From contig CAWGTU010000003.1 of assembly GCA_963825635.1 (NCBI GenBank), positions 620,001 through 684,000 on the forward strand: DNA of 64,000 nucleotides, written 5' to 3'. A program made the position numbers and the translations under genes. Position 1 is the stretch's first letter, and every line of letters starts with the position of its first letter. The notes below the pieces were generated by a model that saw only the letters and a program-made list of their open reading frames with translations, was not told the origin of the DNA and made no database searches. The stretch is from JAOUEA01 sp963825635 (GTDB taxonomy: Bacteria > Actinomycetota > UBA4738 > HRBIN12). Positions 18,439-26,456 of the stretch are shown piece after piece.

Positions 18439-19125
18439 TTAGCTCGCTGCGGGGGGCTCGGGCATCAGCTCGGGGATCACGACCTCGTCCTTCCCGTCGT
18501 CGATCCTCTCGTCGATCGAGGCGGCGAGGGCACCGATCACGTCGAGGGACTCGCTGCACGTCCGCCGGAGCGCCTCGAGCATGTCGTTGCGCTGGGAGGT
18601 CAGGTCGGCGAGCGACCGCTCGGAGTCCTCGCGCATGCGCCTCGCCGCTTCCATGGCCGCGGTGCGGGCCTCGACCCCCTCACGCCGCAGGCGGTCGGCC
18701 TGGGTGCGTGCGTCGGCCAGCATCCGCTCCGCCTCTGCTCGCGTCTCCGCTCGGATCGCCTCGACCTCTCGATCGAGGCCCATCAAGAGCTCCGTCACGC
18801 GCCCCGACACCTGCTCGTAGGTCGCCGTCTCGGCCGACGTCCGGTTCCTCAGGGCCACCTCGCGCTCATGCAGGGCCGCGTCGCGCTGCTCCGCGATCGC
18901 GTCGCGCTCACGCAGGGCCGCGTCGCGCTGTCGATGGGCCTGCTCGGCCTCGGATCGCAGGTGCCCCTCCAGGTTCTGGACGGTCTGCAGGCTGACGGTC
19001 AGCCGCTTGATGTACTCGAGCACCTGCTGCTGGTCGAACCCGCGCCTCGCTGTCTTGAAGCCCGGTGCGGGGATGGGGCTCGGTGTCGCGGGGTGCATCG
19101 CGGGAACGGATCCGGACGTATCCAT
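18439..19125 (-). CDS. DivIVA-like coiled-coil protein
   Basis: A 228-residue protein. A Pro-rich N-terminus leads into FKTARRGFDQQQVLEYIKRL, the short DivIVA-type N-terminal motif, then a long coiled coil (about residues 45-195) with repeated RDAALRERDAIAEQRDAAL units. The C-terminal tail is acidic. ATG at 19125 has AGGAG eight bases upstream. DivIVA/Wag31 proteins mark curved membrane and organise polar growth or division. The polar DivIVA signature is only partial, so an accessory SepIVA-like role is equally possible. Confidence 0.7.
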   Translation of the reverse strand: MDTSGSVPAMHPATPSPIPAPGFKTARRGFDQQQVLEYIKRLTVSLQTVQNLEGHLRSEAEQAHRQRDAALRERDAIAEQRDAALHEREVALRNRTSAETATYEQVSGRVTELLMGLDREVEAIRAETRAEAERMLADARTQADRLRREGVEARTAAMEAARRMREDSERSLADLTSQRNDMLEALRRTCSESLDVIGALAASIDERIDDGKDEVVIPELMPEPPAAS

Positions 19126-19533
19126 CGACTGCGCTCCTGGGTCGGGGGGAAGCAACGGAACGGCGTGACAGGAACGTAGTCGCGCGACGCGGTTCGCGCC
19201 AGTGGCCGATGGTCGGGGATCTCGCTCCTCACCCCGCCGGCGAATCGGACCGAGTGGCCGCGGGGCGGCTACTGCCGGGACCCCGCGGCCAATCGATCCT
19301 CAGGTCGCCGCGTGCAGGTTGGAGAACCCCCCCGGGTCTCTCACGGCGACGGAGGGAGCGTGGCAGATGCCGCCAGAACGCGCAGTCGACCGTTCGGGGG
19401 AGATCCGAACCCCTCCGGCCGTCGGACGGACGCGCCACACGATCGGTCGCGACTCCGGGCGATCCGCTTCCATGAGGCCCACCGGTCGGGGCATGATGGC
19501 TGGACAGCCGCCGTCACGTGAGGGGGAACAGTC
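19126..19533. other. Intergenic region between the divergent DivIVA-like and DUF2231 genes
   Basis: These 408 bases hold no convincing gene. A perfect 11-bp inverted repeat (19255-19265 and 19281-19291, arms TGGCCGCGGGG and CCCCGCGGCCA, 15-base loop) could form a strong hairpin. GAGGGGG just before the ATG at 19534 is the ribosome binding site of the right-hand gene. I do not recognise a known riboswitch. Confidence 0.5.
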
Positions 19534-20136
19534 ATGCCGAGGATCTACTCGATCCGTCCGACGCTCAGCCTGAGGGGGCGCCGGTTCCAGGGGCTGCGGG
19601 GGTTCACGGGCAAACCCTTCCATCCCCCGCTCACCGACTTCCCGATCGTGTGTTACGTGCTGGCCGCGGTGTTCGACGTGATCTCCTACGTGGCGCCCGC
19701 CGACGACGCGAAGGCCCACGATTTCTTCGCGGCGGCCACGTTCGTGATGGTGGCCGGATACATCGTCGGCCTCGGCGCCGCGCTCACGGGCTTCCTCGAC
19801 TGGTGGAAGGGCATCCCGAGGGATCGCCGGTCGGGCCCGATCGGCACGGCGAAGCACACGCAGGTGTGGCGAACGATCAACTGGCACGCCACGGTGATGA
19901 TCGCGGTCACGCTGATCACGCTCGTCGACCTGCTGCTGCGGATCCCGAACTTCGACGAGGGCCAGACCCAACTCGCGTGGCTCGTCCTCTCCGTGCTCGC
20001 CGCGGTGCTCGTGGCGTTCGGGGCCGCGTACGGCGGCACGCTCGTCTTCGAGTACGGATTCAACGTGGAGAACGTCGACGAGGTCTGGAAGGAGTCCGAA
20101 GACGACCACGTGCGAGGCGAGCGTCCTCGCCGCTGA
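19534..20136 (+). CDS. DUF2231 membrane protein
   Basis: A 200-residue integral membrane protein with about four helices. The segment KPFHPPLTDFPIVCYVLAAV matches the HPxLTDFPI signature of DUF2231 membrane proteins, which resemble cytochrome b-type heme-binding membrane domains. His in HPPLTDFP and in TINWHATVMI are candidate ligands. The function of the family is unknown. The tail is charged and cytoplasmic. Confidence 0.8.
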   Translation: MPRIYSIRPTLSLRGRRFQGLRGFTGKPFHPPLTDFPIVCYVLAAVFDVISYVAPADDAKAHDFFAAATFVMVAGYIVGLGAALTGFLDWWKGIPRDRRSGPIGTAKHTQVWRTINWHATVMIAVTLITLVDLLLRIPNFDEGQTQLAWLVLSVLAAVLVAFGAAYGGTLVFEYGFNVENVDEVWKESEDDHVRGERPRR

Positions 20137-20197
20137 GGCTCAGAGCAGGCGCCCGTCCTTGGAACGTTCCGTCGTACGCGTCGAGATCGCGACATGA

Positions 20198-20227
20198 GGA
20201 AGGGGCCGCGCGAGCGCGGCCCCTTCC
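20198..20227. terminator. Bidirectional hairpin terminator
   Basis: A perfect 13-bp stem (arms 20198-20210 and 20215-20227, GGAAGGGGCCGCG) with the tetraloop CGAG lies between the convergent DUF2231 and PRC-barrel genes. There is no T-tract on either side, as is common in high-GC actinobacteria. Confidence 0.75.
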
Positions 20228-20249
20228 CGTCCTCCTCTGCCTTCCCCGG

Positions 20250-20606
20250 TCAGAGGCGGACGTACGGGTCGTAGTAGCTGCCGACCCTCGAGCGGTACTC
20301 GTCGGAGCGATGGTCGATGCTCTCGTCGAGCTCGGGCGAGTCCTTGATCTGGTCCTTGGTCAGCCGGACCACGACCTTGTGGTCGTCGAGGTCGATCGCC
20401 TCGATCGCCCCGGCCGGGAGCATCACCTTGCGGCCGAGGATCCAGGGGCCGGTGTCGACCACGATGTAGGACGACCCGACCTCGTAGGTGGCCTCGTCGA
20501 TCTTTCCGATGTCGCCGTCGGTCGCTTCGACCGTGAAGCCCTCGACGTCGATCGGCTCGACCGTGTCGTTCCTGGAGAAGCTCCAGATGTTGGTGCCGGT
20601 GTCCAC
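20250..20606 (-). CDS. PRC-barrel domain protein
   Basis: A 118-residue protein. The core segment VEGFTVEATDGDIGKIDEATYEVGSSYIVVDTG is a PRC-barrel, followed by a charged tail ending in YYDPYVRL. The GTG start at 20606 was chosen because a perfect AAGGAGGT lies just upstream. Small soluble PRC-barrel proteins of this type are stress-associated and have no known enzyme activity. Confidence 0.82.
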   Translation of the reverse strand: MDTGTNIWSFSRNDTVEPIDVEGFTVEATDGDIGKIDEATYEVGSSYIVVDTGPWILGRKVMLPAGAIEAIDLDDHKVVVRLTKDQIKDSPELDESIDHRSDEYRSRVGSYYDPYVRL

Positions 20607-20709
20607 GGGGGACCTCCTTCCTGCGCTCTCGCGCATCACCCTCGACCTTTCCCGAAGTGCGGGCGTCGGAAACGTCGACCGGGTCGGCGAAGGAGTGAAG
20701 GAGGGGCCG

Positions 20710-20967
20710 TCAGGCGCGTCCGCGCACGGCTCCCCACACGAGCAGCACGAGCACGGCGCCCGCGATCGAGCCGATGATGCCGCTCGGACGCAGGGCGAGC
20801 CCGTCGCCGGAGATCAGGCTCGCGAGCAGCCCACCCACGAAGGAGCCGACGAGGCCCGCCACGAGCGCCTCGGCCCAATTCCGGTTCCCGCGGCCGGTCC
20901 GACCCAGGATCAGCTGCGCGATCCAGCCGACGGCCATCCCGAAGACGATCAAACCCAGGATCAGCAT
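20710..20967 (-). CDS. GlsB/YeaQ/YmgE family small membrane protein
   Basis: An 85-residue membrane protein with three helices. LILGLIVFGMAVGWIAQLIL, the central GLVGSFVGGLLAS and the C-terminal SIAGAVLVLLVWGAVR are the glycine-zipper pattern of the transglycosylase-associated (GlsB/YeaQ/YmgE) family, which is general-stress induced. GAGGAG precedes the ATG at 20967. Confidence 0.85.
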   Translation of the reverse strand: MLILGLIVFGMAVGWIAQLILGRTGRGNRNWAEALVAGLVGSFVGGLLASLISGDGLALRPSGIIGSIAGAVLVLLVWGAVRGRA

Positions 20968-21079
20968 GTGCGCTCCTCGCTCGTCACCGCGGTCGGTGAG
21001 GTCGCCGCAGTCTACGGAACGGATCGAGCGCCTCCCTTGCTCGTCGGGGCCCGAACACGTCGCGTACGCTGCCGACCCG

Positions 21080-22300
21080 ATGGACGACATCACGATCCGC
21101 TCGATCGAGCCGGACGAGCTCGACGCGTTCCTGCAGGTGGTGGAGCGTGCGTTCCACGGTCGCTGGGTGCCCGAGGACGCCGAGGCCGACCGCATCCTCG
21201 CCGAGCCCGACCGCTGGTTCGTGGCGACCGACGGCGACGAGATCGTCGGCACCGCGGGAGCCTGCACGACCGAGCTCACCGTGCCCGGAGGGTCCCTGCC
21301 CGCGCCCGGCGTCACCGCCGTCGGCGTGCTGCCGTCGCACCGGCGCCGGGGCATCAACACGCGGCTGATGGCGGCGATCCTCGACCAGGCCGGCGAGCGC
21401 GGCGAACCGCTCGCCTACCTCTGGGCGTCGGAGACCGCGATCTACGGTCGCTTCGGCTACGGCATGGCCTCGCTCTGCACACTGCTCGAGATGTCGGCCG
21501 ACCGTTCGGCGTTCGTTCCCGACGTCCACATCGGTGGACGTGTGCGCGTGGTGCCTCGCGACGAGGCCCTCCCGCGCATGCGTCCCGTCTACGACGCGCT
21601 CGCCTCGATACGGCCGGGCATGATCGCCGTCGACGACCGCTGGTGGAAGGCGTTGTGGCTCGAGCGCCAGAGCGATCAGGAGCACCCGCGCTTCTACGCC
21701 GTGCACGAGCGCGATGACGGCACCGTCGACGGCTACGCGGTCTACACCGTCAAGCACGACTGGAACCGCAACGTGCCGTCGAACGAGCTCACGGTGCGCG
21801 ATCTGGTCGCGACCGATCCCGACGCGACCGCGGCGCTGTGGCGCTTCCTGTTCGACGTCGACCTCGTCGCCACCGTGAAGGCCGACGACCGGCCGATCGA
21901 CGAGGAGCTGCTGTGGCTCGTCGCCGAGCCGCGGAGGCTGAACGCGGTGGTCCAGGACGGTCTGTTCGTGCGGGTGCTCGACGTGGAGCGCGCCCTGGCC
22001 GGTCGCCGGTACTCCGGCGGCGGGCGGCTCGTGCTCGAGATCGACGACACGTTCCGTCCCGCGACATCGGGCTGCTACGAGCTCGTGGTCGAGGCGGGGG
22101 TCGGCACGTGCCGGCGCACCGATGCCGACCCCGACCTCTCGTGCACCGTGGGCGCCCTCGGAGCGGCCTACCTCGCCGGCAGCTCGTTCCGCCAGTTGGC
22201 CCGGGCTCACCAGATGGACGAGCGCACGCCGGGAGCGCTCGCGCGGGCCGACGCGATGTTCGCGTGGGACCCCTCCCCCTGGTTCGCGTTCGTGTACTGA
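21080..22300 (+). CDS. Eis-like GNAT N-acetyltransferase
   Basis: A 406-residue protein with the three-domain Eis layout: an N-terminal GNAT domain with VGVLPSHRRRGINTRLM as acetyl-CoA loop, a second degenerate GNAT region, and a C-terminal SCP2-like domain. IYGRFGYGMAS contains the Tyr that serves as general acid in mycobacterial Eis. The chain ends in WFAFVY, matching the requirement for an aromatic residue with a free carboxylate. Eis enzymes acetylate aminoglycosides and protein lysines. The physiological substrate here is unknown. Confidence 0.86.
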   Translation: MDDITIRSIEPDELDAFLQVVERAFHGRWVPEDAEADRILAEPDRWFVATDGDEIVGTAGACTTELTVPGGSLPAPGVTAVGVLPSHRRRGINTRLMAAILDQAGERGEPLAYLWASETAIYGRFGYGMASLCTLLEMSADRSAFVPDVHIGGRVRVVPRDEALPRMRPVYDALASIRPGMIAVDDRWWKALWLERQSDQEHPRFYAVHERDDGTVDGYAVYTVKHDWNRNVPSNELTVRDLVATDPDATAALWRFLFDVDLVATVKADDRPIDEELLWLVAEPRRLNAVVQDGLFVRVLDVERALAGRRYSGGGRLVLEIDDTFRPATSGCYELVVEAGVGTCRRTDADPDLSCTVGALGAAYLAGSSFRQLARAHQMDERTPGALARADAMFAWDPSPWFAFVY

Positions 22301-22316
22301 GTCCGTCGAGCGGTGC

Positions 22317-24224
22317 TCACGCCGACAGCTGCTCGGCCTCTCGGGCGCACGGCCGCATGCCGCACCTCGCAGCGATCTCCCTCGCCCGCCCGAGCGGCTC
22401 CGCCGCCTGATCCCGGCGATCCATCGCGACGAGGACGCGCCCGCGGCCGAGCGCCGCCAGTCCGAGTTCGGGGAGGACGCCGAACGCGTCCCATCGCTGG
22501 AGGACGTCGTCGTAGGCATCGGCGGCGAGCTCGAGATCGCCCGCTGCCTCCGCGTTCGCGGCGCGTCCCGCCGCACGCGCATGGTCGCCGAGCGGCGTAC
22601 GGGCCTCGAACCCGTCGGCGATCCGCAGCGCGAGGTCGCGGCGACCGACCCGGATCGCGGCCCTGACCAACGAGGGCAGACGGACGGCGTAGCCTTCGAT
22701 GTCGCGGAGATCGACGGTCGCGAGCAACCGCTCGAGGGAGTCGGCGGTCGAGGCCACGTCGCCGAGCACGGCGCCGGCGATCGCGATACCGGACAGCGTC
22801 TGGATGAGATCCACGGGGTTCACGGCCAGCACATGCGCCTCGCGCAGCGAGGAGATGACGTCCGGCAGCGTGGCCGACTCACCGGTCAGCGGCAAGACCC
22901 GCGCGAGCACGCCGTGTACCTGCGTCGCCTCGTACATGAAGCCGGCCGACCGGAGCGCGTCGAGCATCGCCACCGCCGACCGGGCCGCCTCGTCGAGCAT
23001 GCCGGCGTCCGCGAGGGGCTCGAGCCTCGTGACCTCGAGCGCGAGCCCCACCTCCCGCAACCCTCGCTCGCGAACGAAGCGCCGGCCGGTATCCAGCACC
23101 CGGAGCGCCGCCTCGGGACCGTCGTAGGAACCGATCACGATGCCGAGGTTGTTCATGTACACCGCCGCGCGCCGGCCCTGCCCCTCCTCCATCGACAGAT
23201 CGATGGCTTCCTGGATCTCCGCGAGTCCACCCCGATCGCCCTCCCATGCTCGGGCCATGCCCCTCACGCCGATCCTCTGGGGCTGAGGAGGCAGCGAAAG
23301 CTCGGTCTCGAGCGACCTCGCACGTTCGGCCATCACCATCGCTTCCGCGTGCTCGCCCTGCAGGACGCGATCCGATGCGGCGGACGCGAGCGCCTCGACG
23401 AGCTGGGGGGTGGGGGGCAACGACTCCAGCAGCTCGAGAGCCTCCGCCTCGTGTCGACCCTGCGTCGGCGGATCGAGGCGGTACGAGATCCTCGAGAGCA
23501 TCACGGTCGCCCCGGCCGCCGCCTGCTTCTCCCCTCGATCGCGGAAGGCGTCGATCGCCTCGCGGAGGGCCACGTCGGCCTCGGTGAGCCTCCCCGACTC
23601 GAACGCGGCCTGACCGAAGCGGACCAGCGTCTCGGGCCGATCGGGGTGACCGGGCGCTACCAGTGCGAGCGCGCGCTCGAACGCGCCGAGGGCCGCAGCC
23701 GTGTCGAGGCCGAGCGCCCGGTTCCCGGCCAGCATGAGGAAGCGATGGGCGAGCTCTCGGAGCCTCTCGATCTCGCCGGCGTCCCCACCCACTCGCACGA
23801 GGTCGAGCGCGGTCGAGTAGTGATGGGCGAGCACGTCGGTGACGTCTTCGAGCCTCCCGGAGGCGTGGGACTCGATCCACCGGGCGACGGCGACGTGCTT
23901 GGCGGCTCGGGCCGCGCGGGGGATCTGCGCGTACGCCACGTCGCGGGTGAGCACGTGCCAGAAGCCGAACTCCGCCTCACCCCGCAGCGACGACCGCCGA
24001 TGGGGTCGCACCAACTGCCGCTTGGCGAGCTCGTGCAGCGACTCGGTCGTCTCCGCCTCGGTGCGCTCGCCCATCGCGGCGACGGCGCCCGCCCAGAAGA
24101 CCGAGCCGATGACGGCGGCGTCGGCCAGCAGCATCCCGCGGCTGGCCGGCAGCGCATCGAGCCTGGCCGCGATCAGCGCCTGGACGGAATCCGGGAAACG
24201 CAGATCCGCGCCGAGGGCCAGCAT
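22317..24224 (-). CDS. C-terminal TPR part of a frameshifted cyclase/AAA-ATPase regulator
   Basis: About 635 residues that continue the gene at 23977-25716 in another frame. The sequence begins with the end of the AAA/winged-helix region (FPDSVQALIAARLDALPASRGMLL is the usual STAND-ATPase sequence after the ATPase core) and continues as helical TPR-like repeats to the end. Nothing resembling a ribosome binding site stands before the ATG at 24224. It is therefore best read as the second half of one gene of about 1,130 codons, not as a separate protein. Confidence 0.75.
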   Translation of the reverse strand: MLALGADLRFPDSVQALIAARLDALPASRGMLLADAAVIGSVFWAGAVAAMGERTEAETTESLHELAKRQLVRPHRRSSLRGEAEFGFWHVLTRDVAYAQIPRAARAAKHVAVARWIESHASGRLEDVTDVLAHHYSTALDLVRVGGDAGEIERLRELAHRFLMLAGNRALGLDTAAALGAFERALALVAPGHPDRPETLVRFGQAAFESGRLTEADVALREAIDAFRDRGEKQAAAGATVMLSRISYRLDPPTQGRHEAEALELLESLPPTPQLVEALASAASDRVLQGEHAEAMVMAERARSLETELSLPPQPQRIGVRGMARAWEGDRGGLAEIQEAIDLSMEEGQGRRAAVYMNNLGIVIGSYDGPEAALRVLDTGRRFVRERGLREVGLALEVTRLEPLADAGMLDEAARSAVAMLDALRSAGFMYEATQVHGVLARVLPLTGESATLPDVISSLREAHVLAVNPVDLIQTLSGIAIAGAVLGDVASTADSLERLLATVDLRDIEGYAVRLPSLVRAAIRVGRRDLALRIADGFEARTPLGDHARAAGRAANAEAAGDLELAADAYDDVLQRWDAFGVLPELGLAALGRGRVLVAMDRRDQAAEPLGRAREIAARCGMRPCAREAEQLSA

Positions 24225-25716
24225 CCCAGGCGTCGGCGTCGCGCCGGAGCAGCCCCCGCTCCCGCAGGAGCTGCACGAACCCCTCCGCGTAGAGGGGATT
24301 GCCGCCTGAACGTGCGAGGATCGCCTCCCGGAGCGACGGAGCGATGGATCCCTCCTCGAGCATGCCGGAGAGCAGCCGCGTCGTCTCGTCGTCCGTGAGC
24401 GGGTCCAGCGTGATCGTGGTCGCGTTCCGCAGTCCGCTCGCGTACTCCGAGCGCCGCTCGAACAGCTCCGGGCGCGTCGTCGCGACGATCAGCAGCGGCA
24501 CCCCGATCGCTCGATCGGCGAGGTGTTCGAGGAAGTCCAGCATCGCCGGATCGGCCCAGTGGAGGTCCTCGATCACGATGACGGTGGGGTCGGCTTCCGC
24601 CATCAGCTCGAGGAACCGTCGCCACGCGGTGAACAGCTCGTCCCGATCGGGTGTCGGCCCGGCCTCGATGCCCAGGAGCGGCTTCAGCCGTTGCAGGAAC
24701 CAGTCCCGATCGGCGACGTCGGGCAGCACCAGCTCGAGCTTCGACGCGGCCTCGTCGGGGTCGTCGGACTCCAGCACGCCGGCGTGCGCCTTCACGATCT
24801 CGCCGAGCGCCCAGAACGTGATGCCCTCGCCGTAGGGCAGGCACCGGCCCTGACGCCACACGACGAGCTCGGGTCGGTCGTCCACGTAGGAGGCGAGCTC
24901 CATCACGATCCGCGACTTCCCGATGCCCGGTTCGCCCTGCACCGTCACGAGCTGCACGCTCGGCGCCGCCAGGCTCTTGCGGAACAACCCCTGCAGGATG
25001 GCGAGGTCGATCTCCCGGCCCACGAACGGGGTCTCGTGCCGGCGGGTCAGGTCGATGCCCGGGTGGCCACGCGACCTGATCGCTCGGAACGCCCGCAGCG
25101 GGGCAGTCTTCCCCTTCACCGTGGCGGGCTCGAGCTCCTCGAACTCGAACTGGCTCGCGGTCGACCGATAGGTGGCCTCGCCCACGACGACGCCCATCTC
25201 GGGCGCGAGCGCCTGCAGTCGCGCGGCCGTGTTGACCGCGTCCCCGACGATGAACGATTCGCTGGAGCTCGGCGCGACGTGCGTGCGGACCAGCGCCTCG
25301 CCGGTGTCGATGCCCACACGCACCGGCAACCGCACGACGCGATCGCCGAAGACCTCGTGCTCGACGTCCTCGACGATCGCGAGGGCGGCTCGGACCGCCC
25401 GCTGAGGATCGTCCTCGTGCACGGCCGGCACCCCGAAGACGCCGACGACGGCGTCACCGATGTACTTCTCGACCACCCCGCCGTAGGACTCGATCTGGTC
25501 GCGGACCCGCGCGAAGTACGCCGCGAGCAGGTGGTCGACGTCCTCCGGGTCCGATCGTTCCGTGAGCGCCGTGAACCCCACCAGGTCGCAGAAGAGCGTG
25601 GTGACGACCTTCCGCGCCTGCGCGATCGGGCGACCGGCGTCGATCACCGTCCCGCACTCCATGCAGAACTTCGCCCCGTCGGGATTCTCGTGCTCGCACC
25701 ACGGGCAACCCGTCAC
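23977..25716 (-). CDS. N-terminal cyclase and AAA-ATPase part of a frameshifted regulator
   Basis: Starts with GTG at 25716 (GGGAGG upstream). Order: an N-terminal zinc ribbon (CPWCEHENPDGAKFCMECG), a class III nucleotide cyclase domain (LFCDLVGFTALTE and EKYIGDAVVGVFG carry the two metal Asp residues), then an AAA/STAND ATPase with Walker A VQGEPGIGKSR and Walker B VIVIEDLHWADP. The family-like sequence ends at about 24228 (DADAW). The remaining 80 or so residues are out-of-frame Arg-rich translation. One base too many in the C-run at 24225-24227 explains the break. Intact relatives are about 1,000-1,200 residues and end in TPR repeats. Confidence 0.82.
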   Translation of the reverse strand: MTGCPWCEHENPDGAKFCMECGTVIDAGRPIAQARKVVTTLFCDLVGFTALTERSDPEDVDHLLAAYFARVRDQIESYGGVVEKYIGDAVVGVFGVPAVHEDDPQRAVRAALAIVEDVEHEVFGDRVVRLPVRVGIDTGEALVRTHVAPSSSESFIVGDAVNTAARLQALAPEMGVVVGEATYRSTASQFEFEELEPATVKGKTAPLRAFRAIRSRGHPGIDLTRRHETPFVGREIDLAILQGLFRKSLAAPSVQLVTVQGEPGIGKSRIVMELASYVDDRPELVVWRQGRCLPYGEGITFWALGEIVKAHAGVLESDDPDEAASKLELVLPDVADRDWFLQRLKPLLGIEAGPTPDRDELFTAWRRFLELMAEADPTVIVIEDLHWADPAMLDFLEHLADRAIGVPLLIVATTRPELFERRSEYASGLRNATTITLDPLTDDETTRLLSGMLEEGSIAPSLREAILARSGGNPLYAEGFVQLLRERGLLRRDADAWDAGPRRGSAFPGFRPGADRGQARCAAGQPRDAAGRRRRHRLGLLGGRRRRDGRAHRGGDDRVAARARQAAVGATPSAVVAAG

Positions 25717-25721
25717 CAGCG

Positions 25722-25760
25722 CCTCCCTCGAGAATGGGTCGAGTCTAGGCTCGAGGGAGG
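25722..25760 (-). promoter_or_regulatory. Inverted repeat that could hide the ribosome binding site of the cyclase/ATPase gene
   Basis: Perfect 11-bp arms at 25722-25732 and 25750-25760 (CCTCCCTCGAG and its complement) with a 17-base loop. In the leftward transcript the downstream arm contains GGGAGG, the only ribosome binding site of the gene starting at 25716. Folding would block it. It could equally be an operator in the divergent promoter. Confidence 0.45.
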
Positions 25761-25796
25761 AACGCCGGGCGCCGAGCGTCGTGGCAGACTGTCCGC

Positions 25797-26084
25797 GTGA
25801 GCGACGACGAGCAGCTCCTCGCCAAGGCGGAAGCGGCCCTGACCGAGATCAAGATGAGCCAGGGACTGTCCGACCACCACGCATCGGTGCTCGCCGCACT
25901 GCGCATCCGGCTGAAGGGCAGCGCGGGCGAGTCGCTCGACGAGCTGCTCGCGGCGGCGGGCGACGTCGGGCCGGACGACCGCCTCCAGGAGGAGATCGAG
26001 AAGGCCCAAGCCGCGAAGTCGCGCAAGCCGTCGCTCGACGACCTGCTCACGCAGAAGAAGCCGAAGCGCGACTGGCCCGGCTGA
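25797..26084 (+). CDS. Small charged hypothetical protein
   Basis: A 95-residue, mostly helical protein rich in Glu, Lys and Ala with GTG start. It contains GESLDELLAAAGDVGPDDRL and ends in QKKPKRDWPG. It has no transmembrane segment or cysteine pair. It is divergent from the cyclase/ATPase gene. I do not recognise a family. Confidence 0.6.
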   Translation: MSDDEQLLAKAEAALTEIKMSQGLSDHHASVLAALRIRLKGSAGESLDELLAAAGDVGPDDRLQEEIEKAQAAKSRKPSLDDLLTQKKPKRDWPG

Positions 26085-26173
26085 TCCGTCAGGCTCGGCG
26101 GTGCGCCGGAGCGAGTTCTTAGGGCTTGCGCGAGGTCACTCGTAGACGTTCGGCCGATGTCTCGGTCCCCCAG

Positions 26174-26380
26174 ATGTCCTACCGTCAGGGTGTGCAGACA
26201 ACCACTTCCCAGCCGATAGTGCTGCCCCGCCCCGCCGACCCCCGCCGAGTCCTCTGCACCGCATGCGAGCACACGGAGTTCGTCCACGCCGACGCCGAGG
26301 ATCGACGTTGTCTCTACTCCGAGTGCGCCTGTAGTGGATTCACGCTGAGCGCCGCCCGGCGCGCCGCCGACGCGTCCTAG
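26174..26380 (+). CDS. Small zinc-finger-like hypothetical protein
   Basis: About 68 residues (ATG 26174; GTG at 26192 is also possible). The C-terminal half has CTACEHTEFVHADAEDRRCL followed by YSECACSGF, a Cys/His spacing suited to one zinc ion or a small ribbon. It stands alone before the histidine kinase. Family unknown to me; similar short Cys/His proteins occur in actinobacteria. Confidence 0.5.
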   Translation: MSYRQGVQTTTSQPIVLPRPADPRRVLCTACEHTEFVHADAEDRRCLYSECACSGFTLSAARRAADAS

Positions 26381-26456
26381 CGCGCCGCCACGCCGGTCAC
26401 GAGGGTGAACCGTCGAGGCCCTTCCGCGGACGTCCCCGTGCGGGCAGAATCGACCC

